Shown here: positions 36,547-50,343 of the stretch, piece by piece
How positions within the stretch are numbered: position 1 is the stretch's first letter
Layout of the letters: each line of letters begins with the position of its first letter
Program-made: the position numbers and the translations under genes
The notes under the pieces: model-generated
Told to the model about the DNA's origin: nothing
Databases searched by the model: none
What the model saw: only the letters and a program-made list of their open reading frames with translations
Assembly: GCF_027580225.2 (NCBI RefSeq)
Contig: NC_073346.2
Location: 2,561,001 to 2,625,000, forward strand
Reading direction: 5' to 3'
Length of the DNA stretch: 64,000 nucleotides
Source of the DNA: Misgurnus anguillicaudatus
Lineage: Eukaryota > Chordata > Actinopteri > Cypriniformes > Cobitidae

Positions 36547-38143
36547 TACTAGTAGGACAATCTGACAGCATTTTGTACAGTCAGGTCATCCTACCCGTTT
36601 AATTTATATTAGTAGGATAACCTGACAGCATTTTGTACAGTCGGGTCATCCTACCCGTTTAATTTATACTAGTAGGATAACCTGACAGCATTTTGTACAG
36701 TCAGGTCATCCTACCTCTTTAATTTATACTAGTAGGATAACCTGACAGCATTTTGTACAGTCAGGTCATCCTACCTGTTTAATTTATACTAGTAGGACAA
36801 TCTGACAGCATTTTGTACAGTCAGGTCACCCTACCCGTTTAATTTAAACTAGTAGGACAACCTGACAGCATTTTGCACCTTCAGGTCATCCTACCCGTTT
36901 AATTTATACTAGTAGGATAACCTGACAGCATTTTGTACAGTCAGGTCATCCTACCTCTTTAATTTATACTAGTAGGATAACCTGACAGCATTTTGTACAG
37001 TCAGGTCATCCTACCTGTTTAATTTATACTAGTAGGACAATCTGACAGCATTTTGTACAGTCAGGTCATCCTACCCGTTTAATTTATACTAGTAGGATAA
37101 CCTGACAGCATTTTGTACAGTCAGGTCATCCTACCCGTTTAATTTATACTGGTAGGATAACCTGACAGCATTTTGTACAGTCAGGTCATCCTACCTCTTT
37201 AATTTATACTAGTAGGATAACCTGACAGCATTTTGTACAGTCAGGTCATCCTACCTGTTTAATTTATACTAGTAGGACAACCTGACAGCATTTTGTACAG
37301 TCAGGTCATCCTACCCGTTTAATTTATACTAGTAGGATAACCTGACAGCATTTTGTACAGTCAGGTCATCCTACACGTTTAATTTATACTAGTAGGACAA
37401 TCTGACAGCATTTTGTACAGTCAGGTCATCCTACCCGTTTAATTTATACTAGTAGGATAACCTGACAGCATTTTGTACCGTCAGGTCATCCTACCCGTTT
37501 AATTTATACTAGTAGGACAATCTGACAGTCAGGTCATCCTACCCGTTTAATTTATACTACTAGGATAACCTGACAGCATTTTGTACAGTCAGGTCATCCT
37601 ACGCGTTTAATTTATACTAGTAGGACAATCTGAAAGCATTTTGCACTTTCAGGTCACCCTACCTGTTTATTTTAAACTAGTAGGGCAATCTGAAAGCATT
37701 TTGTACCTTCAGGTCACCCTACCTGTTTATTTTAAACTAGTAGGGCAATCTGAAAGCATTTTGCACTTTCAGGTCACCCTACCTGTTTAATTTAAACTAG
37801 TAGGACAACCTGAAAGCATTTTGCACCTTCAGGTCATCCTACCTGTTTAATTTATACTAGTAGGGCAATCTGAAAGCATTTTGCACTTTCAGGTCACCCT
37901 ACCTGTTTAATTTAAACTAGTAGGACAACCTGAAAGCATTTTGCACTTTCAGGTCATCCTACCTGTTTAATTTAAACTAGTAGGACAATATGAAAGCTTT
38001 TTGCACTTTTGGATCATCCTACCTGTTTAATTTAAACTACTAGGACAACCCGAAAGCATTTTGCACTTTCACGTCATCCTACCTGTTTAATTTAAACTAG
38101 TAGGACAACCTGAAAGCATTTTGCACTTTCGGGTCATCCTACC
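36547..38143. repeat. 60-bp satellite, A then B
   Basis: Type A to about 37620, then type B. At about 37525 a unit reads CTGACAGTCAGG, having lost 12 bp between two CAG repeats at the hairpin tip. A mixed unit near 36861-36890 joins CTGACAG to CACCTTCAGG. Confidence 0.95.
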
Positions 38144-38869
38144 ATCCTACTTATTTCGTGGAAAAGTTTTTCTTAATTCAATTATGTTGAAGGAACAAAC
38201 CATTTTTTTTTGCGTGGGTCATCCTACAGTTTAAATCTATACTAGTAGGACAATCTGCTGTATTTCCCAGCATGCTTTGCATGCAACTGCCTTTGGAGAG
38301 TAATTTTTTTTTATTAAGTGTTATTTTATGCATTTTTTGGTAAAGAGAAAGACTTTATAGTGTTTAATGTTGGTTTATCTTATTGATTTAGAAGAGTTTG
38401 GGTTATATTTTTACAAATTGTTTGGTTACCATCGTGCAGAAGAGTGGTGCTTGTGGTTAAGCTGTGGATGTGACGTAGATACTTCTTTAACTGTGTTAAT
38501 GCCTGTTTGAAGATCAATCTCTTCTGACATGTTCATCCAATGTGTCGTTGGCACACTAACGTGTGCTTATGCTAATTAGTATTATATAGAAACTGACAAT
38601 TGGTTTAACTAGACTTTTTTGCTTGAATGAACTTGTTTTGTCTTTGACCAGAATTAATTGCGTGGAAAAGTTTTCCTTAACTGAATTAAGCTTATTGAAC
38701 AAGATATTTTTATGACCAATGAAAATATATTTATTAAGTTGGTGCAACAAAAGATTATTTGTTTAAATTAACTTATTGTATTGTTGATGTATAAGCCAAA
38801 ACTAATTTCAGGGAAAAGTTTTCCTTAATTCAATTATGTTGAAGGAACAAACCATTTTTTTGAGTGGGT
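38144..38869. repeat. Module X, full copy, GCGTGGG subtype
   Basis: Full copy with TTTTTTTTGCGTGGGTC near its first third. Confidence 0.93.
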
Positions 38870-40137
38870 CATCCTACATTTTAAATCTATACTAGTAGGA
38901 CAATCTGAAAGGATTTTCCACTTTCAGGTCATCCTACCTGTTTTATTTAAACTAGTAGGACAACCTGAAAGCATTTTGCACCTTCAGGTCATCCTACCTG
39001 TTTAATTTATACTAGTAGGGCAATCTGAAAGCATTTTGCACTTTCAGGTCACCCTACCTGTTTAATTTAAACTAGTAGGACAACCTGAAAGCATTTTGCA
39101 CCTTCAGGTCATCCTACCTGTTTAATTTAAACTAGTAGGACAATCTGAAAGCCTTTTGCACCTTCAGGTCATCCTACATTTTAAACCTATACTAATAGGA
39201 CAATCTGAAAGGATTTTCCACTTTCAGGTCATCCTACCTGTTTTATTTAAACTAGTAGGACAACCTGAAAGCATTTTGCACCTTCAGGTCATCCTACCTG
39301 TTTAATTTATACTAGTAGGGCAATCTGAAAGCATTTTGCACTTTCAGGTCACCCTACCTGTTTAATTTAAACTAGTAGGACAACCTGAAAGCATTTTGCA
39401 CCTTCAGGTCATCCTACATTTTAAACCTATACTAGTAGGACAATCTGAAAGCATTTTGCACTTTCAGATCATCCTACCTGTTTAATTTAAACCAGTAGGA
39501 CAATCTGAAAGCATTTTGCACTTTCAGATCATCCTACCTGTTTAATTTAAACTAGTAGGACAACCTGAAAGCATTTTGCACCTTCAGGTCATCCTACCTG
39601 TTTAATTTAAACTAGTAGGACAATCTGAAAGCCTTTTGCACCTTCAGGTCATCCTACCTGTTTAATTTATACTAGTAGGGCAATCTGAAAGCATTTTGCA
39701 CTTTCAGGTCACCCTACCTGTTTAATTTAAACTAGTAGGACAACCTGAAAGCATTTTGCACCTTCAGGTCATCCTACCTGTTTAATTTATACTAGTAGGG
39801 CAATCTGAAAGCATTTTGCACTTTCAGGTCACCCTACCTGTTTAATTTAAACTAGTAGGACAATCTGAAAGCATTTTGCACTTTCAGGTCATCCTACCTG
39901 TTTAATTTAAACTAGTAGGACAATCTGAAAGCTTTTTGCACCTTCAGGTCATCCTACATTTTAAACCTATACTAGTAGGACAATCTGAAAGCATTTTGCA
40001 CTTTTGGATCATCCTACCTGTTTAATTTAAACTACTAGGACAACCCGAAAGCATTTTGCACTTTCACGTCATCCTACCTGTTTAATTTAAACTAGTAGGA
40101 CAACCTGAAAGCATTTTGCACCTTCGGGTCATCCTAC
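38870..40137. repeat. 60-bp satellite, type B only
   Basis: About 21 type B units between two X copies, mostly in 120-bp dimers. A 360-bp block beginning GGATTTTCCACTTTCAGG repeats at about 38911 and 39211. Confidence 0.95.
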
Positions 40138-40862
40138 CATCCTACTTATTTCGTGGAAAAGTTTTTCTTAATTCAATTATGTTGAAGGAACAAACCATTT
40201 TTTTTGCGTGGGTCATCCTACAGTTTAAATCTATACTAGTAGGACAATCTGCTGTATTTCCCAGCATGCTTTGCATGCAACTGCCTTTGGAGAGTAATTT
40301 TTTTTATTAAGTGTTATTTTATGCATTTTTTGGTAAAGAGAAAGACTTTATAGTGTTTAATGTTGGTTTATCTTATTGATTTAGAAGAGTTTGGGTTATA
40401 TTTTTACAAATTGTTTGGTTACCATCGTGCAGAAGAGTGGTGCTTGTGGTTAAGCTGTGGATGTGACGTAGATACTTCTTTAACTGTGTTAATGCCTGTT
40501 TGAAGATCAATCTCTTCTGACACTCTTCATCCAATGTGTCGTTAGCACACTAACGTGTGCTTATGCTAATTAGTATTATATAGAAACTGACAATTGGTTT
40601 AACTAGACTTTTTTGCTTGAATGAACTTGTTTTGTCTTTGACCAGAATTAATTGCGTGGAAAAGTTGTCCTTAACTGAATTAAGCTTATTGAACAAGATA
40701 TTTTTATGACCAATGAAAATATATTTATTAAGTTGGTGCAACAAAAGATTATTTGTTTAAATTAACTTATTGTATTGTTGATGTATAAGCCAAAACTAAT
40801 TTCAGGGAAAAGTTTTCCTTAATTCAATTATGTTGAAGGAACAAACCATTTTTTTGAGTGGG
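40138..40862. repeat. Module X, full copy
   Basis: Full copy of the GCGTGGG subtype. Has a local change GACACTCTTCATCC where others read GACATGTTCATCC. Confidence 0.93.
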
Positions 40863-41495
40863 TCATCCTACATTTTAAATCTATACTAGTAGGACAATCT
40901 GAAAGGATTTTCCACTTTCAGGTCATCCTACCTGTTTTATTTAAACTAGTAGGACAACCTGAAAGCATTTTGCACCTTCAGGTCATCCTACCTGTTTAAT
41001 TTATACTAGTAGGGCAATCTGAAAGCATTTTGCACTTTCAGGTCACCCTACCTGTTTAATTTAAACTAGTAGGACAACCTGAAAGCATTTTGCACCTTCA
41101 GGTCATCCTACCTGTTTAATTTAAACTAGTAGGACAATCTGAAAGCCTTTTGCACCTTCAGGTCATCCTACATTTTAAACCTATACTAGTAGGACAATCT
41201 GAAAGCATTTTGCACTTTCAGATCATCCTACCTGTTTAATTTAAACCAGTAGGACAATCTGAAAGCATTTTGCACTTTCAGATCATCCTACCTGTTTGAT
41301 TTAAACTAGTAGGACAACCTGAAAGCATTTTGCACTTTCAGGTCATCCTACCTGTTTAATTTATACTAGTAGGACAATCTGAAAGCATTTTGCACATTCA
41401 GGTCATCCTACCTGTTTAATTTATACTAGTAGGACAATCTGAAAGCATTTTGCACTTTCAGGTCATCATTCCTGTTTATTTTAAACTAGTAGGAC
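40863..41495. repeat. 60-bp satellite, B dimers
   Basis: Type B; duplicated at 45450-46082. Confidence 0.95.
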
Positions 41496-42206
41496 AACGT
41501 AGATGGAGTCTTATGTAAACGAACAGCTGATGTTAACGTGACAGCGCATCATTTTCAAAGTAAAATTTATTTTATTCAGGTAAATGGAGGTTTGCAACGG
41601 AGGTTTTGCCAAAAATAGTAAACATCTACCTACCAGCTATTATACACGCTATATCGGATTGTTTTAACATGTGTCCCACTGTAAAAAAAAATCCGTAGAA
41701 ATTACAATGGTATTGCAGCTGGGTTGCCGGTAAATTACCGTAGATTTAAATTTATGTTATTTACTGGCAAGAGTTTGTTCAAAGTTAAATAAATTTTAAA
41801 TATTAACAAGTCTTTATCTTTACAGAATAAAACTATACAATAACAGCCTCATTCAAAGCATTCTGGGAACCAGAAATCATCATCAACCTTTTTCAGTTTT
41901 TTGCTTCAGATTTTGTTTCGCAGAATGTTTTGCTTGATGCTGTTTTTCTAGTTTTATTCTGTAAAGACAAAGAGTTGTAAATGTTTAATGTTCATTTAAC
42001 TTTGAACAAAATGTTGCCAGTAAATAATAAATAATAAATACTAAATTTAAATCTACGGCAAGTTACCGGCAACCCAGCTGCAAATTTCTACGGAATTTTT
42101 TTACAGTGTAGGTAATGTCTATTTTATATTTATGTTTTGAGTATTGTTGGGTTTGAATATTGTTGTAATGTGTTTATGTTTTCTTTAAATTTAGTTAGCT
42201 TATTAG
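41496..42206. repeat. Module Y, copy 4
   Basis: The palindromic MITE is at 41677-42108. Close to the majority sequence throughout. Confidence 0.9.
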
Positions 42207-44726
42207 CATCCTACCCGTTTAATTTATACTAGTAGGATAACCTGACAGCATTTTGTACAGTCAGGTCATCCTACCCGTTTAATTTATACTAGTAGGATAA
42301 CCTGACAGCATTTTGTACAGTCGGGTCATCCTACCCGTTTAATTTATACTAGTAGGATAACCTGACAGCATTTTGTACAGTCGGGTCATCCTACCCGTTT
42401 AATTTATACTAGTAGGACAATCTGACAGCATTTTGTACAGTCAGGTAATCCTACCTCTTTAATTTATACTAGTAGGACAATCTGACAGCATTTTGTACAG
42501 TCAGGTCATCCTACACGTTTAATTTATACTAGTAGGACAATCTGACAGCATTTTGTACAGTCAGGTCATCCTACCCGTTTAATTTATACTAGTAGGATAA
42601 CCTGACAGCATTTTGTACCGTCAGGTCATCCTACCCGTTTAATTTATACTAGTAGGACAATCTGACAGCATTTTGTACAGTCAGGTCATCCTACCCGTTT
42701 AATTTATACTACTAGGATAACCTGACAGCATTTTGTACAGTCAGGTCATCCTACACGTTTAATTTATACTAGTAGGACAATCTGACAACATTTTGTACAG
42801 TCAGGTCATCCTAACTCGTTTAATTTATACTAGTAGGATAACCTGACAGCATTTTGTACCGTCAGGTCATCCTACCCGTTTAATTTATACTAGTAGGACA
42901 ATCTGACAGCATTTTGTACAGTCAGGTCATCCTACCCGTTTAATTTATACTACTAGGATAACCTGACAGCATTTTGTACAGTCAGGTCATCCTACCCGTT
43001 TAATTTATACTAGTAGGATAACCTGACAGCATTTTGTACAGTCAGGTCATCCTACACGTTTAATTTATACTAGTAGGACAATCTGACAACATTTTGTACA
43101 GTCATGTCATCCTAACTCGTTTAATTTATACTAGTAGGATAACCTGACAGCATTTTGTACAGTCGGGTCATCCTACCCGTTTAATTTATACTAGTAGGAT
43201 AACCTGACAGCATTTTGTGCAGTCAGGTCATCCTACCTCTTTAATTTATACTAGTAGGATAACCTGACAGCATTTTGTACAGTCAGGTCATCCTACCTGT
43301 TTAATTTATACTAGTAGGACAATCTGACAGCATTTTGTACAGTCAGGTCATCCTACCCTTTTAATTTATACTAGTAGGATAACCTGACAGCATTTTGTAC
43401 AGTCAGGTCATTTTACACGTTTAATTTGTACTAGTAGGACAATCTGACAGCATTTTGTACAGTCAGGTCATCCTAACTCTTTAATTTATACTAGTAGGAT
43501 AACCTGACAGCATTTTGTACAGTCAGGTCATCCTACCCGTTTAATTTATACTAGTATGAAAATCTGACAGCATTTTGTACAGTCAGGTCATCCTACCCGT
43601 TTAATTTATACTAGTAGGATAACCTGACAGCATTTTGTACAGTCAGGTCATCCTACACGTTTAATTTATACTAGTTGGACAATCTGACAGCATTTTGTAC
43701 AGTCAGGTCATCCTACCCGTTTAATTTATACTAGTAGGATAACCTGACAGCATTTTGTACCGTAAGGTCATCCTACCCGTTTAATTTATACTAGTAGGAC
43801 AATCTGACAGTCAGGTCATCCTACCCGTTTAATTTATACTACTAGGATAACCTGACAGCATTTTGTACAGTCAGGTCATCCTACACGTTTAATTTATACT
43901 AGTAGGACAATCTGAAAGCATTTTGCACTTTCAGGTCACCCTACCTGTTTATTTTAAACTAGTAGGACAACCTGAAAGCATTTTGTACCTTCAGGTCATC
44001 CTATCCTGTTTTATTTAAACTAGTAGGACAATCTGAAAGCCTTTTGCACCTTCAGGTCATCCTACCTGTTTAATTTATACTAGTAGGGCAATCTGAAAGC
44101 ATTTTGCACTTTCAGGTCACCCTACCTGTTTAATTTAAACTAGTAGGACAACCTGAAAGCATTTTGCACCTTCAGGTCATCCTACCTGTTTAATTTAAAC
44201 TAGTAGGACAATCTGAAAGCCTTTTGCACCTTCAGGTCATCCTACCTGTTTAATTTATACTAGTAGGGCAATCTGAAAGCATTTTGCACTTTCAGGTCAC
44301 CCTACCTGTTTAATTTAAACTAGTAGGACAACCTGAAAGCATTTTGCACCTTCAGGTCATCCTACCTGTTTAATTTATACTAGTAGGGCAATCTGAAAGC
44401 ATTTTGCACTTTCAGGTCACCCTACCTGTTTAATTTAAACTAGTAGGACAACCTGAAAGCATTTTGCACTTTCAGGTCATCCTACCTGTTTAATTTAAAC
44501 TAGTAGGACAATCTGAAAGCTTTTTGCACCTTCAGGTCATCCTACATTTTAAACCTATACTAGTAGGACAATCTGAAAGCATTTTGCACTTTTGGATCAT
44601 CCTACCTGTTTAATTTAAACTACTAGGACAACCCGAAAGCATTTTGCACTTTCACGTCATCCTACCTGTTTAATTTAAACTAGTAGGACAACCTGAAAGC
44701 ATTTTGCACCTTCGGGTCATCCTACC
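42207..44726. repeat. 60-bp satellite, A then B
   Basis: Type A to about 43900, then type B dimers. A second hairpin-tip deletion (CTGACAGTCAGG) lies at about 43805. Confidence 0.95.
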
Positions 44727-45449
44727 ATCCTACTTATTTCGTGGAAAAGTTTTTCTTAATTCAATTATGTTGAAGGAACAAACCATTTTTTTTGCGTGGG
44801 TCATCCTACAGTTTAAATCTATACTAGTAGGACAATCTGCTGTATTTCCCAGCATGCTTTGCATGCAACTGCCTTTGGAGAGTAATTTTTTTTATTAAGT
44901 GTTATTTTATGCATTTTTTGGTAAAGAGAAAGACTTTATAGTGTTTAATGTTGGTTTATCTTATTGATTTAGAAGAGTTTGGGTTATATTTTTACAAATT
45001 GTTTGGTTACCATCGTGCAGAAGAGTGGTGCTTGTGGTTAAGCTGTGGATGTGACGTAGATACTTCTTTAACTGTGTTAATGCCTGTTTGAAGATCAATC
45101 TCTTCTGACATGTTCATCCAATGTGTCGTTGGCACACTAACGTGTGCTTATGCTAATTAGTATTATATAGAAACTGACAGTTGGTTTAACTAGACTTTTT
45201 TGCTTGAATGAACTTGTTTTGTCTTTGACCAGAATTAATTGCGTGGAAAAGTTTTCCTTAACTGAATTAAGCTTATTGAACAAGATATTTTTATGACCAA
45301 TGAAAATATATTTATTAAGTTGGTGCAACAAAAGATTATTTGTTTAAATTAACTTATTGTATTGTTGATGTATAAGCCAAAACTAATTTCAGGGAAAAGT
45401 TTTCCTTAATTCAATTATGTTGAAGGAACAAACCATTTTTTTGAGTGGG
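44727..45449. repeat. Module X, full copy
   Basis: Partner of 40138-40862 at an offset of about 4.59 kb. Confidence 0.93.
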
Positions 45450-46082
45450 TCATCCTACATTTTAAATCTATACTAGTAGGACAATCTGAAAGGATTTTCC
45501 ACTTTCAGGTCATCCTACCTGTTTTATTTAAACTAGTAGGACAACCTGAAAGCATTTTGCACCTTCAGGTCATCCTACCTGTTTAATTTATACTAGTAGG
45601 GCAATCTGAAAGCATTTTGCACTTTCAGGTCACCCTACCTGTTTAATTTAAACTAGTAGGACAACCTGAAAGCATTTTGCACCTTCAGGTCATCCTACCT
45701 GTTTAATTTAAACTAGTAGGACAATCTGAAAGCCTTTTGCACCTTCAGGTCATCCTACATTTTAAACCTATACTAGTAGGACAATCTGAAAGCATTTTGC
45801 ACTTTCAGATCATCCTACCTGTTTAATTTAAACCAGTAGGACAATCTGAAAGCATTTTGCACTTTCAGATCATCCTACCTGTTTGATTTAAACTAGTAGG
45901 ACAACCTGAAAGCATTTTGCACTTTCAGGTCATCCTACCTGTTTAATTTATACTAGTAGGACAATCTGAAAGCATTTTGCACATTCAGGTCATCCTACCT
46001 GTTTAATTTATACTAGTAGGACAATCTGAAAGCATTTTGCACTTTCAGGTCATCATTCCTGTTTATTTTAAACTAGTAGGAC
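45450..46082. repeat. 60-bp satellite, B dimers
   Basis: Partner of 40863-41495. Confidence 0.95.
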
Positions 46083-46793
46083 AACGTAGATGGAGTCTTA
46101 TGTAAACGAACAGCTGATGTTAACGTGACAGCGCATCATTTTCAAAGTAAAATTTATTTTATTCAGGTAAATGGAGGTTTGCAACGGAGGTTTTGCCAAA
46201 AATAGTAAACATCTACCTACCAGCTATTATACACGCTATATCGGATTGTTTTAACATGTGTCCCACTGTAAAAAAAAATCCGTAGAAATTACAATGGTAT
46301 TGCAGCTGGGTTGCCGGTAAATTACCGTAGATTTAAATTTATGTTATTTACTGGCAAGAGTTTGTTCAAAGTTAAATAAATTTTAAATATTAACAAGTCT
46401 TTATCTTTACAGAATAAAACTATACAATAACAGCCTCATGCAAAGCATTCTGGGAACCAGAAATCATCATCAACCTTTATCAGTTTTTTGCTTCAGATTT
46501 TGTTTCCCAGAATGTTTTGCTTGATGCTGTTTTTCTAGTTTTATTCTGTAAAGACAAAGACTTGTAAATGTTTAATGTTCATTTAACTTTGAACAAAATG
46601 TTGCCAGTAAATAATAAATAATAAATACTAAATTTAAATCTACGGTAAGTTACCGGCAACCCAGCTGCAAATTTCTACGGAATTTTTTTACAGTGTAGGT
46701 AATGTCTATTTTATATTTATGTTTTGAGTATTGTTGGGTTTGAATATTGTTGTAATGTGTTTATGTTTTCTTTAAATTTAGTTAGCTTATTAG
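46083..46793. repeat. Module Y, copy 5
   Basis: The palindromic MITE is at 46264-46695, majority sequence. Confidence 0.9.
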
Positions 46794-47007
46794 CATCCTA
46801 CCCGTTTAATTTATACTAGTAGGATAACCTGACAGCATTTTGTACAGTCAGGTCATCCTACCCGTTTAATTTATACTAGTAGGACAATATGAAAGCATTT
46901 TGCAACTTCAGGTCATCCTACCTGTTTAATTTAAACTAGTAGGACAATCTGAAAGCATTTTACACCTTCAGGTCATCCTTCCTGTTTAATTTATACTAAG
47001 AGGACAA
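46794..47007. repeat. 60-bp satellite, short A and B run
   Basis: Only about one and a half type A units and two type B units separate modules Y and Z here, the shortest Y-Z spacing in the window. Confidence 0.93.
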
Positions 47008-47132
47008 TCGTGGGCAGTGGGCAGATGCCTCGCATCTGCACGGGAAATGAACGACCCCGCCTTCCACAAGTTTCCTGCTGCTTTGCAGGTTGAAGGTAAA
47101 CCCAAATAGAAAATCCCGTACGGAGACCCGTA
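47008..47132. repeat. Module Z, copy 5
   Basis: Same hairpins; small changes CCACAAG for CCACGAG and ATCCCGTACGG. Confidence 0.85.
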
Positions 47133-50100
47133 TACTAGTAGGACAATCTGACAGCATTTTGCACTTTCAAGTCATCCTAACTCTTTAATTTATAACAGTA
47201 GGATAACCCGACAGCATTTTGTACAGTCAGGTCATCCTACCCGTTTAATTTATACTAGTAGGACAATCTGACAGCATTTTGTACAGTCAGGTCATCCTAC
47301 CCGTTTAATTTATACTAGTAGGATAACTTGACAGCATTTTGTAAAGTCAGGTCATCCTACACGTTTAATTTATACTAGTAGGACAATCTGACAGCATTTT
47401 GTACAGTCGGGTCATCCTACCCGTTTAATTTATACTAGTAGGATAACCTGACAGCATTTTGTACAGTCAGGTCATCCTACCTCTTTAATTTATACTAGTA
47501 GGATAACCTGACAGCATTTTGTACAGTCAGGTCATCCTACCTGTTTAATTTATACTAGTAGGACAATCTGACAGCATTTTGTACAGTCAGGTCATCCTAC
47601 CCGTTTAATTTATACTAGTAGGATAACCTGACAGCATTTTGTACAGTCAGGTCATCCTACCCGTTTAATTTATACTAGTAGGATAACCTGACAGCATTTT
47701 GTACAGTCAGGTCATCCTACCCGTTTAATTTATACTAGTAAGATAACCTGACAGCATTTTGTACAGTCAGGTCATCCTACCGCTTTAATTTATACTAGTA
47801 GGATAACCTGACAGCATTTTGTACAGTCAGGTCATCCTACCCGTTTAATTTATACTAGTAGGACAATCTGACAGCATTTTGCACTTTCAGGTCATCCTAC
47901 CTCTTAAATGTATACTAGTAGGACAACCTGACAGCATTTTGTACAGTTAGGTCATCCTACCCGTTTAATTTAAACTAGTTGGACAATCTGACAGCATTTT
48001 GTACAGTCAGGTCATCCTACCCGTTTAATTTATACTAATAGGACAATCTGAAAGCATTTTGCACTTTCAGGTCATCCTACATGTTTAATTTATACTAGTA
48101 GGACAACCTGGAAGCATTTTGCACCTTCAGGTCATCCTACATGTTTAATTTATACTAGTAGGACAACCTGGAAGCATTTTGCACCTTCAGGTCATCCTAC
48201 ATTTTAAATCTATACTAGTAGGATAATCTGACAGCATTTTGCACTTTCAGGTCATCCTAACTCTTTAATTTATACTAGTAGGATAACCTGACAGCATTTT
48301 GTACAGTCAGGTCATCCTACCCGTTTAATTTATCCTAGTAGGATAACCTGACAGCATTTTGTACAGTCAGGTCATCCTACACGTTTAATTTATACTAGTA
48401 GGAAAATCTGACAGCATTTTCTACAGTCAGGTCATCCTACCTCTTTAATTTATACTAGTAGGATAACCTGGCAGCATTTTGTACAGTCAGGTCATCTTAC
48501 CCGTTTAATTTATACTAGTAGGACAATCTGACAGCATTTTGTACAGTCAGGTCATCCTACCCGTTTAATTTATACTAGTAGGATAACCTGACAGCATTTT
48601 GTACAGTCAGGTCATCCTACCGCTTTAATTTATACTAGTAGGACAATCTGACAGCATTTTGAACAGTCAGGTCATCCTACCTCTTTAATTTATACTAGTA
48701 GGACAATCTGACAGCATTTTGCACTTTCAGGTCATCCTACCTCTTTAATTTATACTAGTAGGACAACCTGACAGCATTTTGTACAGTCAGGTCATCCTAC
48801 CCGTTTAATTTAAACTAGTTGGACAATCTGACAGCATTTTGAACAGTCAGGTCATCCTACCTCTTTAATTTATACTAATAGGACAATCTGAAAGCATTTT
48901 GCACTTTCAGGTCATCCTACATGTTTAATTTATACTAGTAGGACAACCTGACAGCATTTTGTACAGTCAGGTCATCCTACCCGTTTAATTTATACTAGTA
49001 GGACAATATGACAGCATTTTGTACAGTCAGGTCATCCTAAACGTTTAATTTATACTAGTAGGACAATCTGACAGCATTTTGTACAGTCAGCTCATCCTAC
49101 CCGTTTAATTTATACTAGTAGGATAACCTGACAGCATTTTGTACAGTCAGGTCATCCTACCGCTTTAATTTATACTAGTAGGATAACCTGACAGCATTTT
49201 GTACAGTCAGGTCATCCTACCCGTTTAATTTATACTAGTAGGATAACCTGACAGCATTTTGTACAGTCAGGTCATCCTACCCGTTTAATTTATACTAGTA
49301 GGACAATCTGACAGCATTTTGTACAGTCAGCTCATCCTACCCGTTTAATTTATACTAGTAGGATAACCTGACAGCATTTTGTACAGTCAGGTCATCCTAC
49401 CGCTTTAATTTATACTAGTAGGATAACCTGACAGCATTTTGTACAGTCAGGTCATCCTACCCGTTTAATTTAAACTAGTTGGACAATCTGACAGCATTTT
49501 GTACAGTCAGGTCATCCTACCTCTTTAATTTATACTAATAGGACAATCTGAAAGCATTTTGCACTTTCAGGTCATCCTACATGTTTAATTTATGCTAGTA
49601 GGACAACCTGGAAGCATTTTGCACCTTCAGGTCATCCTACATTTTAAATCTATACTGGTGGGGCAATCTGAAAGCATTTTGCACTTTCAGGTCATCCTAA
49701 CTCTTTAATTTATACTAGTAGGACAACCTGTCAGCATTTTGTACAGTCAGGTCATCCTACCCGTTTAATTTTTACTAATAGGACAACCTGACAGCATTTT
49801 GTACAGTCAGGTCAGTTTAATTTATACAAGTACGACGACCTGGAAGCATTTTGCACCTTCAGGTCATCATAACTCTTTAATTTATACTAGTAGGACAACC
49901 TGTCAGCATTTTGTACAGTCAGGGCATCCTACCCGTTTAATTTATACTAGTAGGACAACCTGACAGCATTTTGTACAGTCAGGTCATCCTACCCGTTTAA
50001 TTTATACTAGTAGGACAATCTGACAGCATTTTGTACAGTCAGCTCATCCTACCCGTTTAATTTATACTAGTAGGATAACCTGACAGCATTTTGTACAGTC

Positions 50101-50343
50101 AGGTCATCCTACCGCTTTAATTTATACTAGTAGGATAACCTGACAGCATTTTGTACAGTCAGGTCATCCTACCCGTTTAATTTAAACTAGTTGGACAATC
50201 TGACAGCATTTTGTACAGTCAGGTCATCCTACCTCTTTAATTTATACTAATAGGACAATCTGAAAGCATTTTGCACTTTCAGGTCATCCTACACGTTTAA
50301 TTTATGCTAGTAGGACAACCTGGAAGCATTTTGCACCTTCAGG
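47133..50343. repeat. 60-bp satellite, long mixed array
   Basis: About 53 units, mostly type A with scattered type B (GGAAGCATTTTGCACC, ATGTTTAATTT). The most heterogeneous stretch; a multi-unit block with ACTAGTTGGACAATC recurs near 47980, 48820, 49480 and 50190. A unit near 49812 lost CATCCTACCC between GGT-type repeats. Confidence 0.95.
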
